A stretch of DNA of 64,000 nucleotides from Microthrixaceae bacterium (GTDB lineage: Bacteria > Actinomycetota > Acidimicrobiia > Acidimicrobiales > Microtrichaceae): positions 1 through 64,000 of the forward strand of contig JAMLGJ010000012.1 of NCBI GenBank assembly GCA_023958095.1. Direction: 5' to 3'. The translations under genes were made by a program, and so were the position numbers. Every line of letters starts with the position of its first letter. The first letter of the stretch is position 1. Below, piece by piece: positions 21,559-29,786 of the stretch. The notes beneath the pieces are model-generated. The model was not told the origin of the DNA. It was given only the letters and a program-made list of their open reading frames with translations, and did no database searches.

Positions 21559-22308
21559 TCAGGCCAGGGTTCCCCCATCCACCTTCAGCATCGTGCCGTT
21601 GACGTGCACCGCGTCCTCGGAACCCAGGAAGGCGATGGCGGAGGCAACCACCTCGGGCCCGCGCTGTTCGTCGAGCGCCATGATCCGGTGCACGAGCTTC
21701 GCGTCCGCCCCTTCGGGAAGCTGGAACTCGTTCTGGATCGGCGTGAGGATCGAACCCGGAGCGACTGCGTTGGCGCGCAGTCCCTGCTTGCCGTACTCGA
21801 CCGCGATCGTCTGGGTGAGGGCGGCGACACCTCCCTTGGATGCGGAATACGAGATCGTCCATGGGTGGCCCGCCAGGGCCGCGGTGGAGGCGGTGTTCAC
21901 GATGTTCCCACCGGTGTCGAGAAGGTGGGGGATGGCTTCGCGGCACACCAGGAAGGTGCCGGTCAGGTTGACCCCGATGATGCGCTGGAAGTCGGCCAGG
22001 CTCGTCTCGTGGGTGTGGCCGAACTGCAGGATGCCGGCCACGTTCACCACCACGTCGAGTCGCCCATGGTGCTCGACGGCCCCCTTGACCATGGCGACCA
22101 CGGATGGCTCGTCGGCGACGTTCACGACCTCCGAGGAGACGACCGCTCCCAGGTCGGTGCAGGCCTCGACCGTCTCCGCGAGCCCCTCGGAGTTCAGGTC
22201 GCTCAGCGCGAGCGTCGCCCCCTCGGCAGCCAGGCGCAGCGCCGTTGCCTCGCCTATGCCGGAGGCGGCTCCGGTGATCAGCACGACCTTGTCCTCGAAA
22301 CGTTGCAT
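21559..22308 (-). CDS. SDR-family oxidoreductase (FabG-like)
   Basis: 249 residues, classical SDR. TGAASGIG at the N-terminus, NVAG in place of the usual NNAG, Ser in NTASTAAL and YxxxK in ISYSASKGGV; the C-terminus ends VDGGTLA as in 3-oxoacyl-ACP reductase/glucose dehydrogenase-like members. An aspartate after strand 2 (ALSDLNSEG) points to NAD. The ATG at 22308 starts 2 nt after the epimerase stop, so it is the last gene of the minus-strand nucleotide-sugar operon. It converges with the other SDR gene. Substrate unknown. Confidence 0.83.
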   Translation of the reverse strand: MQRFEDKVVLITGAASGIGEATALRLAAEGATLALSDLNSEGLAETVEACTDLGAVVSSEVVNVADEPSVVAMVKGAVEHHGRLDVVVNVAGILQFGHTHETSLADFQRIIGVNLTGTFLVCREAIPHLLDTGGNIVNTASTAALAGHPWTISYSASKGGVAALTQTIAVEYGKQGLRANAVAPGSILTPIQNEFQLPEGADAKLVHRIMALDEQRGPEVVASAIAFLGSEDAVHVNGTMLKVDGGTLA

Positions 22309-22310
22309 CC

Positions 22311-23270
22311 TCAGGCCTCCGTCGCTCGTTGGTTCGCGAACCACTCGAGTACCGCTGCGGTACCGGTGGGAAGGTCGGTGAAGGGCTCCCAACCCAGGTG
22401 GATCCTCGCCCGACCGGCGTCCAGCGCCGAGCGGGCCAGCTCGCCGGCGCGGGCCGGCGCGTACTCGGGATCGGCATCCACGCCTGCAGAGGCGGCCATC
22501 GTCGCATGGAGCTCGTTGACAGACGTCTCCACCCCGGTTCCGATGTTGACCGTGAGCCCACTGCCCCGGCCGGTCGCCCTCACGAAGGCATCCACCACGT
22601 CGTCCACGAACACGTAGTCCCGGGTCTGGGCGCCGTCGCCGTAGATGCGGCAACGCTCGCCCTCCAGCAGGCGCCCGGCGAAGATGGCGACGACACCCGC
22701 CTCACCGTGGGGGTCCTGGCGTGGGCCGTAGACGTTCGCCAGGGCGAGCGCCGTGTACTCCAGGTCGTGCAACTCCCGGTAGGCGTGCATGTAGTCGACC
22801 GCCGCCTTCTTGGACACCCCGTAGGGAGAGAGTGGCACCTGCGGGTGCGACTCGGACACCGGGAGGTCGGAGGCGTCGACGTCACCGTAGATCGTCCCCC
22901 CGGAAGAGGCGAACACCATCTTGGAGGTGCCCGCACGCCGGGCCCCTTCCAGCACGTTGAGCGTGCCGACGATGTTGATGCGGGCATCCAGGAGTGGATC
23001 GGCGACCGATACGCGCACGTCGATCTGCGCCGCCAGGTGGCAGATGACCTCCGGGGCCCGCCGCTCGATCAACTCGACCACTGCCGGGTCGCAGATGTCG
23101 ATCTGGTGGAAGCTCAGCTCGTGCTCGGCGCCCGAGCGGGCATCGGCGAGGTTCGACAGCTTCCCGCTCGATAGGTCATCCACCACGTCGACCGCATGGC
23201 CCTCGGCGAGCAGCCGATCCACCAGGTTCGAACCAATGAAGCCGGCACCGCCGGTCACCAGCACGCGCAT
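22311..23270 (-). CDS. NAD-dependent sugar epimerase (UDP-glucose 4-epimerase-like)
   Basis: 319 residues, extended SDR. TGGAGFIGSNLVDRLL, SSGGTIYGD with the catalytic Ser/Thr, SPYGVSKKAAVDYM (YxxxK), NVYGPRQDP and GDGAQTRDYVFVDDVV are typical of GalE-type UDP-sugar 4-epimerases. It likely interconverts UDP-glucose/UDP-galactose or the uronic or N-acetyl forms; specificity cannot be read from sequence by eye. A GGAGG lies 7 nt before the ATG at 23270. It follows the guanylyltransferase gene by 24 nt in the same operon. Confidence 0.85.
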   Translation of the reverse strand: MRVLVTGGAGFIGSNLVDRLLAEGHAVDVVDDLSSGKLSNLADARSGAEHELSFHQIDICDPAVVELIERRAPEVICHLAAQIDVRVSVADPLLDARINIVGTLNVLEGARRAGTSKMVFASSGGTIYGDVDASDLPVSESHPQVPLSPYGVSKKAAVDYMHAYRELHDLEYTALALANVYGPRQDPHGEAGVVAIFAGRLLEGERCRIYGDGAQTRDYVFVDDVVDAFVRATGRGSGLTVNIGTGVETSVNELHATMAASAGVDADPEYAPARAGELARSALDAGRARIHLGWEPFTDLPTGTAAVLEWFANQRATEA

Positions 23271-23294
23271 CGCGTCACCTCCGTCTCGACACGG

Positions 23295-24326
23295 TCAGCC
23301 GAGGTTCTCGTCGATTTCCCACTCGTCGGGGCCGGGAACCCGGTCCGAGACCACCGCACAGCCCGCCGCGAGCGATGTACCCGGTCCGACGACACTCAGT
23401 TCCGTGACCGAGCAGCGACTTCCGAGGGTCGCACCGTGGCCCACGATCGAGTCCTCCACACACGCACCCTCGGCGATCGCGACGCCATCCATCAGCACCG
23501 AACCGGCCACCCTCGCCCCCGGTCCGACGCTGCATCCGGCACCCACCACCGAGTTCTCCACGCTCGCAGCGGGGTCTACGTGCGCACCGCGATGGACTCC
23601 TTGCACCGCGGCGCCACGGGAGCCGTCCAGGTAGTCGAGGTTCGCCCGGAGGTAGGCCTCCGGCGTGCCGGCGTCTATCCAGTACTCCTCGGAGCGAAAC
23701 CCGTAGAGCACGCCGTCGCCGACCAGGCGTGGGAAGACCTCGCGTTCGATCGACACCCGTCGCCCCCGGGGAATGGCCTCCAGCACCGCGGGCTCCAGGA
23801 CATAGGAGCCCGCGCTGATCCAGTTCGTGGGAGCGGTACCGGGATCCGGTTTCTCTATGAACGCCTGCACCCTGCCGTCGTCGTGCAGGGGCACGACCCC
23901 GTAGCGGGAGGGGTCCTCGACCGGCGTGAGCGAGATCGTGGCCGCGGCGCCCGAGGACTCGTGGGTACGGCACAGCGCTCCCAGGTCGAGGTCGGTGAGC
24001 ACGTCACCGTTGAGCGCGAGGAAGCGCTCCGTGATACCGGCCTCGTCCGCGGCGAAGGCGATCGCCCCAGCGGTGTCGAGCGGTTCGGGCTCCACCGCGT
24101 AGCGAAGGTCGACCCCCGCACAGCGGCCGTCGGGAAACGCAGCCGTGAAGGCTTCCGGCCGGTAGCCGAGGGAGAGCACCACCTCGTCCACGCCGTGCCG
24201 CGCGAGTCCGGCCATGACGCGCTCGAGCATCGTGGGCCCCGCCACCGGCAGCATCTGCTTGGGGGTGTGCAGGGTGAGGGGACGCAGACGCGTGCCGAAA
24301 CCGCCCACCAGTACGACTGCCTTCAC
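23295..24326 (-). CDS. manC: mannose-1-phosphate guanylyltransferase (NDP-sugar pyrophosphorylase)
   Basis: 343 residues. The N-terminal nucleotidyltransferase has GGFGTRLRPLTLHTPKQMLP (signature plus Lys) and LALNGDVLTDLDL (metal Asp); RVSVEREVFPRLV and EYWIDAGTPEAYL match the short actinobacterial GDP-mannose pyrophosphorylases such as M. tuberculosis Rv3264c. The C-terminal ~100 residues are hexapeptide repeats (left-handed beta helix). It makes GDP-mannose from GTP and mannose-1-phosphate, feeding Gmd. The stop of the upstream gene lies 4 nt before its ATG. A glucose-1-phosphate nucleotidyltransferase is the alternative. Confidence 0.82.
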   Translation of the reverse strand: MKAVVLVGGFGTRLRPLTLHTPKQMLPVAGPTMLERVMAGLARHGVDEVVLSLGYRPEAFTAAFPDGRCAGVDLRYAVEPEPLDTAGAIAFAADEAGITERFLALNGDVLTDLDLGALCRTHESSGAAATISLTPVEDPSRYGVVPLHDDGRVQAFIEKPDPGTAPTNWISAGSYVLEPAVLEAIPRGRRVSIEREVFPRLVGDGVLYGFRSEEYWIDAGTPEAYLRANLDYLDGSRGAAVQGVHRGAHVDPAASVENSVVGAGCSVGPGARVAGSVLMDGVAIAEGACVEDSIVGHGATLGSRCSVTELSVVGPGTSLAAGCAVVSDRVPGPDEWEIDENLG

Positions 24327-24329
24327 AGC

Positions 24330-25112
24330 TCAGCCGCCTGGGGTCGTGTCGGTGGGCTCCGGAGCCGAGGTGTCCGGCGCGGCGGTGGTCGAGGGGGTCG
24401 TCGTGGTGCTCGACGAGTCGACCACCTCGGGTTCGGTGTCGTCGGGGTCGTCGATACGGTCGTGTGAGGGCGGGAACCCGATCTCCGCGCCCCTGGGGGC
24501 GAAGGCCAGCACGTAGGTCTGGCCGTCCTCGGTGAACCGCGTGCCTGCGATGTTCGTGGTGATGATCCGGGGATCGGTGTTCTCGCCGGCCTGGGGTGGC
24601 CACTGGTAGAGCGCCACACGGCCCTCCTGCGGCTCGCCACCATCCTCACCGGGGCACTCGTCGCCGTCGGTGAAGGTCTTGCCCTCCGGGTACAGGTCGC
24701 TCGGAGGGAGTGTCAGCGTGCCGTCCCCGACGGTGATCCCGACCGACTCGAGAAAGAGTCCGAACACCGCTCCGGCACCGGAGTTCTCCTCATCGGTCGG
24801 ATGGATGTGTATGAGCCCGTCGGCGTGAAGGTCCACCGGGGCGTCCTCCACCACGTTGTCCAGGTTGCCGAGGTTGAAGGCCTCGCCGCAGATGTAGGTG
24901 CCATAGGCGGCCACCCAGTTGTCGCCCACCACGGGGCGGACCTCCTCGTTGGTGCGACGGTGGGCGACGGCGAACGCCGTTCCCACCAGCCCCAGCACGA
25001 TGATCGCCGCGATGAGGGCGGGGAATCCGAGCTGGCGCCGCTGGCCGGGCGAGCGCGTGGCACCCGCCGCCTGGACGCGCTTGATCTTCTTGGAGGAGGA
25101 GGCCTTGCCCAT
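24330..25112 (-). CDS. membrane-anchored hypothetical protein with HIHP motif
   Basis: 260 residues, not recognised as a named family. A basic N-terminus (GKASSSKKIKR) precedes one helix (about 30-49). The outer domain contains YICGEAFNLG, then HADGLIHIHPTDEENSG, in which three His and an Asp could bind metal, and a second Cys (GDECPGEDGG) that could pair with the first. The last ~40 residues are a Thr/Ser/Pro-rich linker. A TACCGT box lies 10 nt before the ATG, giving a 3-4 nt leader at most. It heads the guanylyltransferase-epimerase-SDR operon, so a surface role linked to the glycan is possible. Confidence 0.65.
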   Translation of the reverse strand: MGKASSSKKIKRVQAAGATRSPGQRRQLGFPALIAAIIVLGLVGTAFAVAHRRTNEEVRPVVGDNWVAAYGTYICGEAFNLGNLDNVVEDAPVDLHADGLIHIHPTDEENSGAGAVFGLFLESVGITVGDGTLTLPPSDLYPEGKTFTDGDECPGEDGGEPQEGRVALYQWPPQAGENTDPRIITTNIAGTRFTEDGQTYVLAFAPRGAEIGFPPSHDRIDDPDDTEPEVVDSSSTTTTPSTTAAPDTSAPEPTDTTPGG

Positions 25113-25122
25113 ACGGCGACCA

Positions 25123-25128
25123 ACGGTA
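25123..25128 (-). promoter_or_regulatory. -10 box upstream of HIHP protein gene
   Basis: TACCGT on the minus strand, 10 nt before the ATG at 25112, in the 21-bp gap after the GT4 gene. Confidence 0.45.
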
Positions 25129-25133
25129 GTGCC

Positions 25134-26402
25134 TCAGACCCGAGTCGGAGAAGACAGCCTTCCGCCTCCACGACGCCCCGCCCGGAGCTCCTCGAAGAGG
25201 TTCTCGTAGGACTCCGCCACCGCCGCTGGTGATGCCCACTGCATGACGAAGCGGCGGCCCGAATCACCCATGGCTTCGAGGCCGGAAGGGTCCGCGAGGA
25301 GCTTCGCCAGGGCGCCGCAGAACTCGTCGGGGTCCTCGGGGGGAACCGCAACTCCCGCACCGGCCTCCCCCAGAGTGTTGGCCACCTCGGTTCCCTCGTC
25401 CACGCTCGCCAGCACCGGACGACCCGCGGCCAGTATCGAGTACAGCTTCGAGGGCACGCTCGAGCGTGCCAGCCCGGTGCGCAGCGGAATCAGGTGCACG
25501 TCGGCAGAAGCCAGCACCTCGGGCAGGCGCTCCCGGGGTTGCATCTCGACGAACCGCACGTTCGACAGGGCTCCCGCTTCCCTTCGGAGCCCCTCCAGCG
25601 CCGAGCCGCCCCCGTTGATGACGAACACGAGGTCCTCGCGGTCCGCGAAGCGCCGGGCGGCCTCGATCACGAGGTCCAGCGACTGCGACATCCCGACGTT
25701 CCCGGCGTACATGACCACGGTTCGCCCACCGAGACCGAACTCGCGCCGGTATCCGGTGTCGCGCGGGCGCGGCGCGATCCGTTCGGTGTCCACGAAGTTG
25801 GGAATCACCCGCACCTTCTCCGGGTGGTGGCCCGCGAGCTTCGCTGCGACGTTGTCCCGGAGGTCCTCGGACAGAACCGTCACCGCGTCGGCGCGCCGGT
25901 AGAGGAAGCGCTCCACCGACGAGGCTGCCGAGATGACCCTGGGGTCGGTTATCGCCCCGAGCTCCACGGCGACGTCGGGGAACACGTCCTGGATGTTGAA
26001 CACCCACGGGATCCGTCGCAGTGCGGCGGCGACCCAGCCGGCTGCTCCGAGGGGCAGCGGCGGCGACATCACCATGGCGGCGTCCGCACCGCTGCGCGAG
26101 GCCAGCGCCGCGACCGTTGCGGCGCCCGTGAAGCCGAGGAACCCGGCCGCACGGGCCGGGATGTTGGTCTTGTCGGTCGGGAACGGGTGCAGCCTCGTGA
26201 TCCAGCCGAACTTCGTGGCCTCGGTGCGCCACGGATGCCCGGCCCACTCGGGTTCCACCTCGTGCAGTCGGTACCAGGGCAGGGAGGTGACGATGTGGAG
26301 CCTGTGCCCCCGTTCACCGAGGGCCTCGGCGATCGCGGTCATGACCTCCCCCGTCGGCGCCACGTCGGGCGCGTAGTGGGGACAGAGGATCAGCAGGTTC
26401 AC
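25134..26402 (-). CDS. family 4 glycosyltransferase (WbuB-like)
   Basis: 422 residues, GT-B fold. The N-terminal half has LLILCPHYAPDVAPTGEVM and the acceptor-side segment FNIQDVFPDVAVELG, typical of WbuB-like transferases such as N-acetylfucosaminyl transferases. The C-terminal half has VMYAGNVGMSQSLD and the nucleotide site ARSSVPSKLYSILAAGRPVLAS. The GTG at 26402 overlaps the stop of the upstream epimerase gene (GTGA), fixing the start. Probably adds a 6-deoxy or amino sugar to a lipid-linked acceptor at the membrane; donor not determinable. Confidence 0.83.
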   Translation of the reverse strand: MNLLILCPHYAPDVAPTGEVMTAIAEALGERGHRLHIVTSLPWYRLHEVEPEWAGHPWRTEATKFGWITRLHPFPTDKTNIPARAAGFLGFTGAATVAALASRSGADAAMVMSPPLPLGAAGWVAAALRRIPWVFNIQDVFPDVAVELGAITDPRVISAASSVERFLYRRADAVTVLSEDLRDNVAAKLAGHHPEKVRVIPNFVDTERIAPRPRDTGYRREFGLGGRTVVMYAGNVGMSQSLDLVIEAARRFADREDLVFVINGGGSALEGLRREAGALSNVRFVEMQPRERLPEVLASADVHLIPLRTGLARSSVPSKLYSILAAGRPVLASVDEGTEVANTLGEAGAGVAVPPEDPDEFCGALAKLLADPSGLEAMGDSGRRFVMQWASPAAVAESYENLFEELRAGRRGGGRLSSPTRV

Positions 26403-27367
26403 TGCTCGCACATCCACTTCGCGGTGGCAGCAGTGCCCTGGAGCCGTGTGAAGGGCAGCGGACCGCACAGTTCACGCAGCGGCTCGAGATCGAAGCGCGT
26501 GGAGGTCAACAGGTTCGACAACCGGTACGACGTGAGCGGGGGATCCTCGAATCCCACGAAACGCAGCGCATCCCCGCACAGTGCGGCAGCGCGGAGGATG
26601 CCGACCGGCACTGTCCGGGGCCGTCTCCGCCCGAACGCGTCCGCGATCTCGGCGGCCCATTCCTGCACGTCGTAGGCCTCCCAGTCCGCAAGGTAGAAGA
26701 CCCTGCCCGCCACGTCGTCAGCCGGTACCGATGCGAGGCGGTCGAGTTGCCAGACCGCGTTCCCCACATAGCCGAATGACTTGTGGACCGTGCGGCCTCG
26801 GGGGTGCAGGTACCTGCCGCTTCGCACCGCTCGGAAGAACGCGCTGTACAGGGTCCCCCACCACGGACCCCAGATTGTCGTGGGCCTCACGATGCTCCAG
26901 ATGAGCCTGTCGTCGGCCTCGGCGCGGACGATCCGCTCACCCTCCACCTTCGATTCGCCATACGGGTTCGGCGGACAGAAGTCGAGATCGGAACTCGGCA
27001 GTGAGCCCGGCTTGCAGACCAGCTGCGAGGACACGAACAGGGCTCTTGGCACCTCGTGGCGCACCGCTGCCCGCACGACGTTGCGAACCCCCTCGGTGTT
27101 CGCCCGGTAGTCCGACACCGATTCCCCCGCCAGGTCGGTGCGTGCGGCCAGGTGCACGATGGCATCGGGCTCATGGGCAGCCACTGCGGAGTCGACAGCA
27201 TCTGGATCGCACACATCGACCGGCTTCCAGGCCCACCCGTGCAGGGGATTGCGGGGCCTTGCGATGTCCAGGTTGACCAGGTCGGTGTCCGGTTGCGCGG
27301 CCAGGTACTCGACCAGGTTCGTGCCGATGAACCCGGAACCACCGGTGAGAAGGATGCGACGCGTCAT
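26399..27367 (-). CDS. NAD-dependent epimerase/dehydratase family protein
   Basis: 322 residues, extended SDR. TGGSGFIGTNLVEYL, a catalytic Ser in FVSSQLVCKPG, and YxxxK in PNPYGESKVEGERI; IVRPTTIWGPWW and HKSFGYVGNAVWQL follow. It resembles nucleotide-sugar reductases/epimerases of O-antigen clusters, but the exact reaction is not clear. ATG 27367 overlaps the stop of the upstream GT4 gene, and its own stop overlaps the WbuB-like gene. These couplings suggest it makes the donor used by one of them (inference). Confidence 0.78.
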   Translation of the reverse strand: MTRRILLTGGSGFIGTNLVEYLAAQPDTDLVNLDIARPRNPLHGWAWKPVDVCDPDAVDSAVAAHEPDAIVHLAARTDLAGESVSDYRANTEGVRNVVRAAVRHEVPRALFVSSQLVCKPGSLPSSDLDFCPPNPYGESKVEGERIVRAEADDRLIWSIVRPTTIWGPWWGTLYSAFFRAVRSGRYLHPRGRTVHKSFGYVGNAVWQLDRLASVPADDVAGRVFYLADWEAYDVQEWAAEIADAFGRRRPRTVPVGILRAAALCGDALRFVGFEDPPLTSYRLSNLLTSTRFDLEPLRELCGPLPFTRLQGTAATAKWMCEQ

Positions 27368-28545
27368 GGCTGCCAGCCTGCTCCGGGCACCGGGTTCCCG
27401 TCGGGATGCCTCCGCTGAGTGCCCATCCCGGCTCGAGCCAGTACGTCCTCGTAGACCCGATGGGTCTCCATCGCTGCTCGATCCCATGAGAAGCGTTCGA
27501 CGTTCTCCCATCCGGCCAGTTGCAGCCTGGCACGCAACTCATCGTCGGTCGCCGCCCGACCGATGGCATCCGCTATCGACTCCACGGAAGACGCATCGAA
27601 GAAGACCGCAGCCTCTCCGGCGACCTCGGGCAAAGATGCCGAGGACGAGCACGCAACGGGAACACCTGCTGCCTGCGCATCGAGGACCGGTATGCCGAAG
27701 CCCTCGTACACCGATGGGAACACGAACAGCGATGCGCCGCGCAACAGCGAATCGAGTTCCGCTGACCCGAGATACCCCGTGCACGTGACCCGCGACTCCA
27801 TTCGAAGACCCTTGACCGCCGCCTCCACCTCGCCACCCGGCGGAAGGTGTCCGGCAACCACCAGGTGCCGCGGGTGCTCCGTTCGAGCGAGGGCCTCCAC
27901 CAGTCGTGGGATGTTCTTCGACAGGGAAGGGCTGCTGAGAGCCAGGGCGTAGTCCTCCGGCACATAGAGACCGGCGCCGGTACGGGGCCGGCGGATCGCG
28001 TCGGGATCGGCGACGGACCGGGCCGGGGCCTCGTGGATCACCGACAACCGGTCGTCAGCCAGACCCAGGTCCGCCGCGAGTTGTCGCCGCGACGAGTCCG
28101 AGACCGTGATCACGTGGTCGGCGCGCCGTGCCGATGCCCCGACGAAGACCCGCAGGGCGAGGCGTCGGTGCAGCGGCATGAAGTCCGCGAATCCCTCGTA
28201 GATGAGGTCGTGGATGGTCACCACGGACGGACACGGGGTACGGAGCGGACCCACGTAGCCCAGTGAGTGGACGAGATCCACGCCGTCTGCCGCCAGGAGC
28301 CGAGGCAGCCTCGCCTGCTCGTAGAAGTAGCGCTTGGCCTGTGAGTCGCCATCGAGATCCATCACGACGGTGTGGACACGATCGCTGCCGGTCAGCGGGA
28401 GTCGGGCCCCGGGACGATTCACGTAGGCCACGTACTGGGTCTCGTTGTCGATGGCGAGCAACGCTTCGATGAGTTGCTCGGCATAGGTCTGGGTGCCGCC
28501 GACACGACCGGGAACCAGGTAGAGGAGGTTCAACCCCACTCTCAA
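27364..28545 (-). CDS. family 4 glycosyltransferase
   Basis: 393 residues, GT-B fold. N-terminal RVGLNLLYLVPGRVGGTQTY; C-terminal ALSSPSLSKNIPRLVEA, SVYEGFGIPVLDAQAAGVPVA and SLPEVAGEAAVFFD carry the E-x7-E type donor site. The start is TTG at 28545: it overlaps the stop of the preceding GT4 gene and has GAGGAGGT about 5 nt upstream. The GTG at 28539 is the alternative. Similar to mannosyl/rhamnosyltransferases of O-antigen clusters; the sugar cannot be assigned. Confidence 0.82.
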   Translation of the reverse strand: MRVGLNLLYLVPGRVGGTQTYAEQLIEALLAIDNETQYVAYVNRPGARLPLTGSDRVHTVVMDLDGDSQAKRYFYEQARLPRLLAADGVDLVHSLGYVGPLRTPCPSVVTIHDLIYEGFADFMPLHRRLALRVFVGASARRADHVITVSDSSRRQLAADLGLADDRLSVIHEAPARSVADPDAIRRPRTGAGLYVPEDYALALSSPSLSKNIPRLVEALARTEHPRHLVVAGHLPPGGEVEAAVKGLRMESRVTCTGYLGSAELDSLLRGASLFVFPSVYEGFGIPVLDAQAAGVPVACSSSASLPEVAGEAAVFFDASSVESIADAIGRAATDDELRARLQLAGWENVERFSWDRAAMETHRVYEDVLARAGMGTQRRHPDGNPVPGAGWQP

Positions 28546-29675
28546 GACATGACCTCCTCGTAGACATCCACCACACCTGCGGCCGTTCTCTCCCAGGTGA
28601 ACGACGCCGCCCGCGACAGCCCGATGCGGGACATCTCTTCGGCGAGGGCCGGATCCGTGAGCACCGCTTCGACAGCCGAGGCGAGAGCAGCAGGCTTGCC
28701 GAAAGGCACGCAGAGGGCTGCATCCCCGGCCATGTCCGCCATGGGAGTGTGCTCGGTGGTCACGACCGGGAGCCCGGCGGCCATCGCCTCGAGTACGGGG
28801 AGCCCGAACCCCTCGGCTTGTGAGGGCATGCAGCAGAGTGCCGCTGCACGCCTGTACAGGGCCAGCTCCGAGTCCGGCACGAAGCCCTCGAACCTCACGC
28901 GAGGAGCGAGTCGCTGCGCGGACCGACGCAACTCGTCACCGACGCCCCCCCAGCCATCAGGACCGACGATGACGAGGGTGAGATCTGGATCGTCGAGGAT
29001 CTCGAAGGCCTCCACGAGGACGCCGAGACCCTTGCGAGGTTCGGCGGTGCCGACGAAGAGCAGGAACGGATCCTCGAGCCCCGCGCGCACACGGAACTCC
29101 GCGACGGTCTTCTCGGACATCGGAGCGGGAGTCTCGACGCCCCACGGCACGAGGTGCAGCCGGGAAGGGTCGAAGCCATGACGCACGCACTCCTGCCTTC
29201 CGATCTCACTGAGCACGATGACTGCATCTGCCTCATTCCTGATGCGATGCAGTCCACGCTGCATCAGACGTCGCCCCCGGCGGGTGAACGACTCGGGCAT
29301 CGTGAGGGGCAGCAGGTCGTGCACCGTTGCGACGAGGGGCACCCGCTCCCGCGGCACGGCGATGGGAACGGTCAGATGGACGAGATCGACAGGTTCCGTC
29401 ACAGATGTGACGCGCGGCCATCGTGCAAGGTCCCATGCGTCATAGAGCAGCGGGAGAGGAAGTGGAAGCGCCCTCACCTCGACCGGCGGGACCCACGGTG
29501 GCTCCGGCGGCCGGCCGCGGGGCACCACACCCGTGACACGGACCGACCGGGCGGGCTGTCGTTCTCCCGCGTCGACCAACGCCTGGGCGAGCGCATTCGT
29601 CGAAACAGCGATGCCGCCCGGAATGCGTTGCCAGTTCTGGGTCATTGTCATCGCCACGGACAATGGTCGACGCAT
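28542..29675 (-). CDS. family 4 glycosyltransferase (paralogue of next gene upstream)
   Basis: 377 residues. RPLSVAMTMTQNWQRIPGGI at the start; FLLFVGTAEPRKGLGVLVEA, MPSQAEGFGLPVLEAMAAGL and ADMAGDAALCVP in the donor half. It closely resembles the neighbour at 29787-30881 in layout and wording (LPLLYDAWDL/LPWLYDAWGL, VDLVHLT, AVPRERVPLVATVHD/PPPRERVPVVATIHD), so the two arose by tandem duplication. The ATG at 29675 aligns with the paralogue's start. Its stop overlaps the next gene's TTG. Likely acts on successive positions of the same glycan; sugar unknown. Confidence 0.82.
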   Translation of the reverse strand: MRRPLSVAMTMTQNWQRIPGGIAVSTNALAQALVDAGERQPARSVRVTGVVPRGRPPEPPWVPPVEVRALPLPLPLLYDAWDLARWPRVTSVTEPVDLVHLTVPIAVPRERVPLVATVHDLLPLTMPESFTRRGRRLMQRGLHRIRNEADAVIVLSEIGRQECVRHGFDPSRLHLVPWGVETPAPMSEKTVAEFRVRAGLEDPFLLFVGTAEPRKGLGVLVEAFEILDDPDLTLVIVGPDGWGGVGDELRRSAQRLAPRVRFEGFVPDSELALYRRAAALCCMPSQAEGFGLPVLEAMAAGLPVVTTEHTPMADMAGDAALCVPFGKPAALASAVEAVLTDPALAEEMSRIGLSRAASFTWERTAAGVVDVYEEVMS

Positions 29676-29786
29676 GCTCCCAGTGTTGCATCTCGCCAGC
29701 TGGTGCCGGTCCCAACCGGGGCTTGCACTCGCCCCCGGTCTCTGCACGCACCGGCCTTCCCGAGGATCCAGGACAGGTCCGCGGAA

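Noticed and set aside
29676-29786. Possible small gene or attachment site in the 111-bp gap between two GT4 genes
   Set aside because: No start with ribosome site, no repeat or tRNA-like structure seen.
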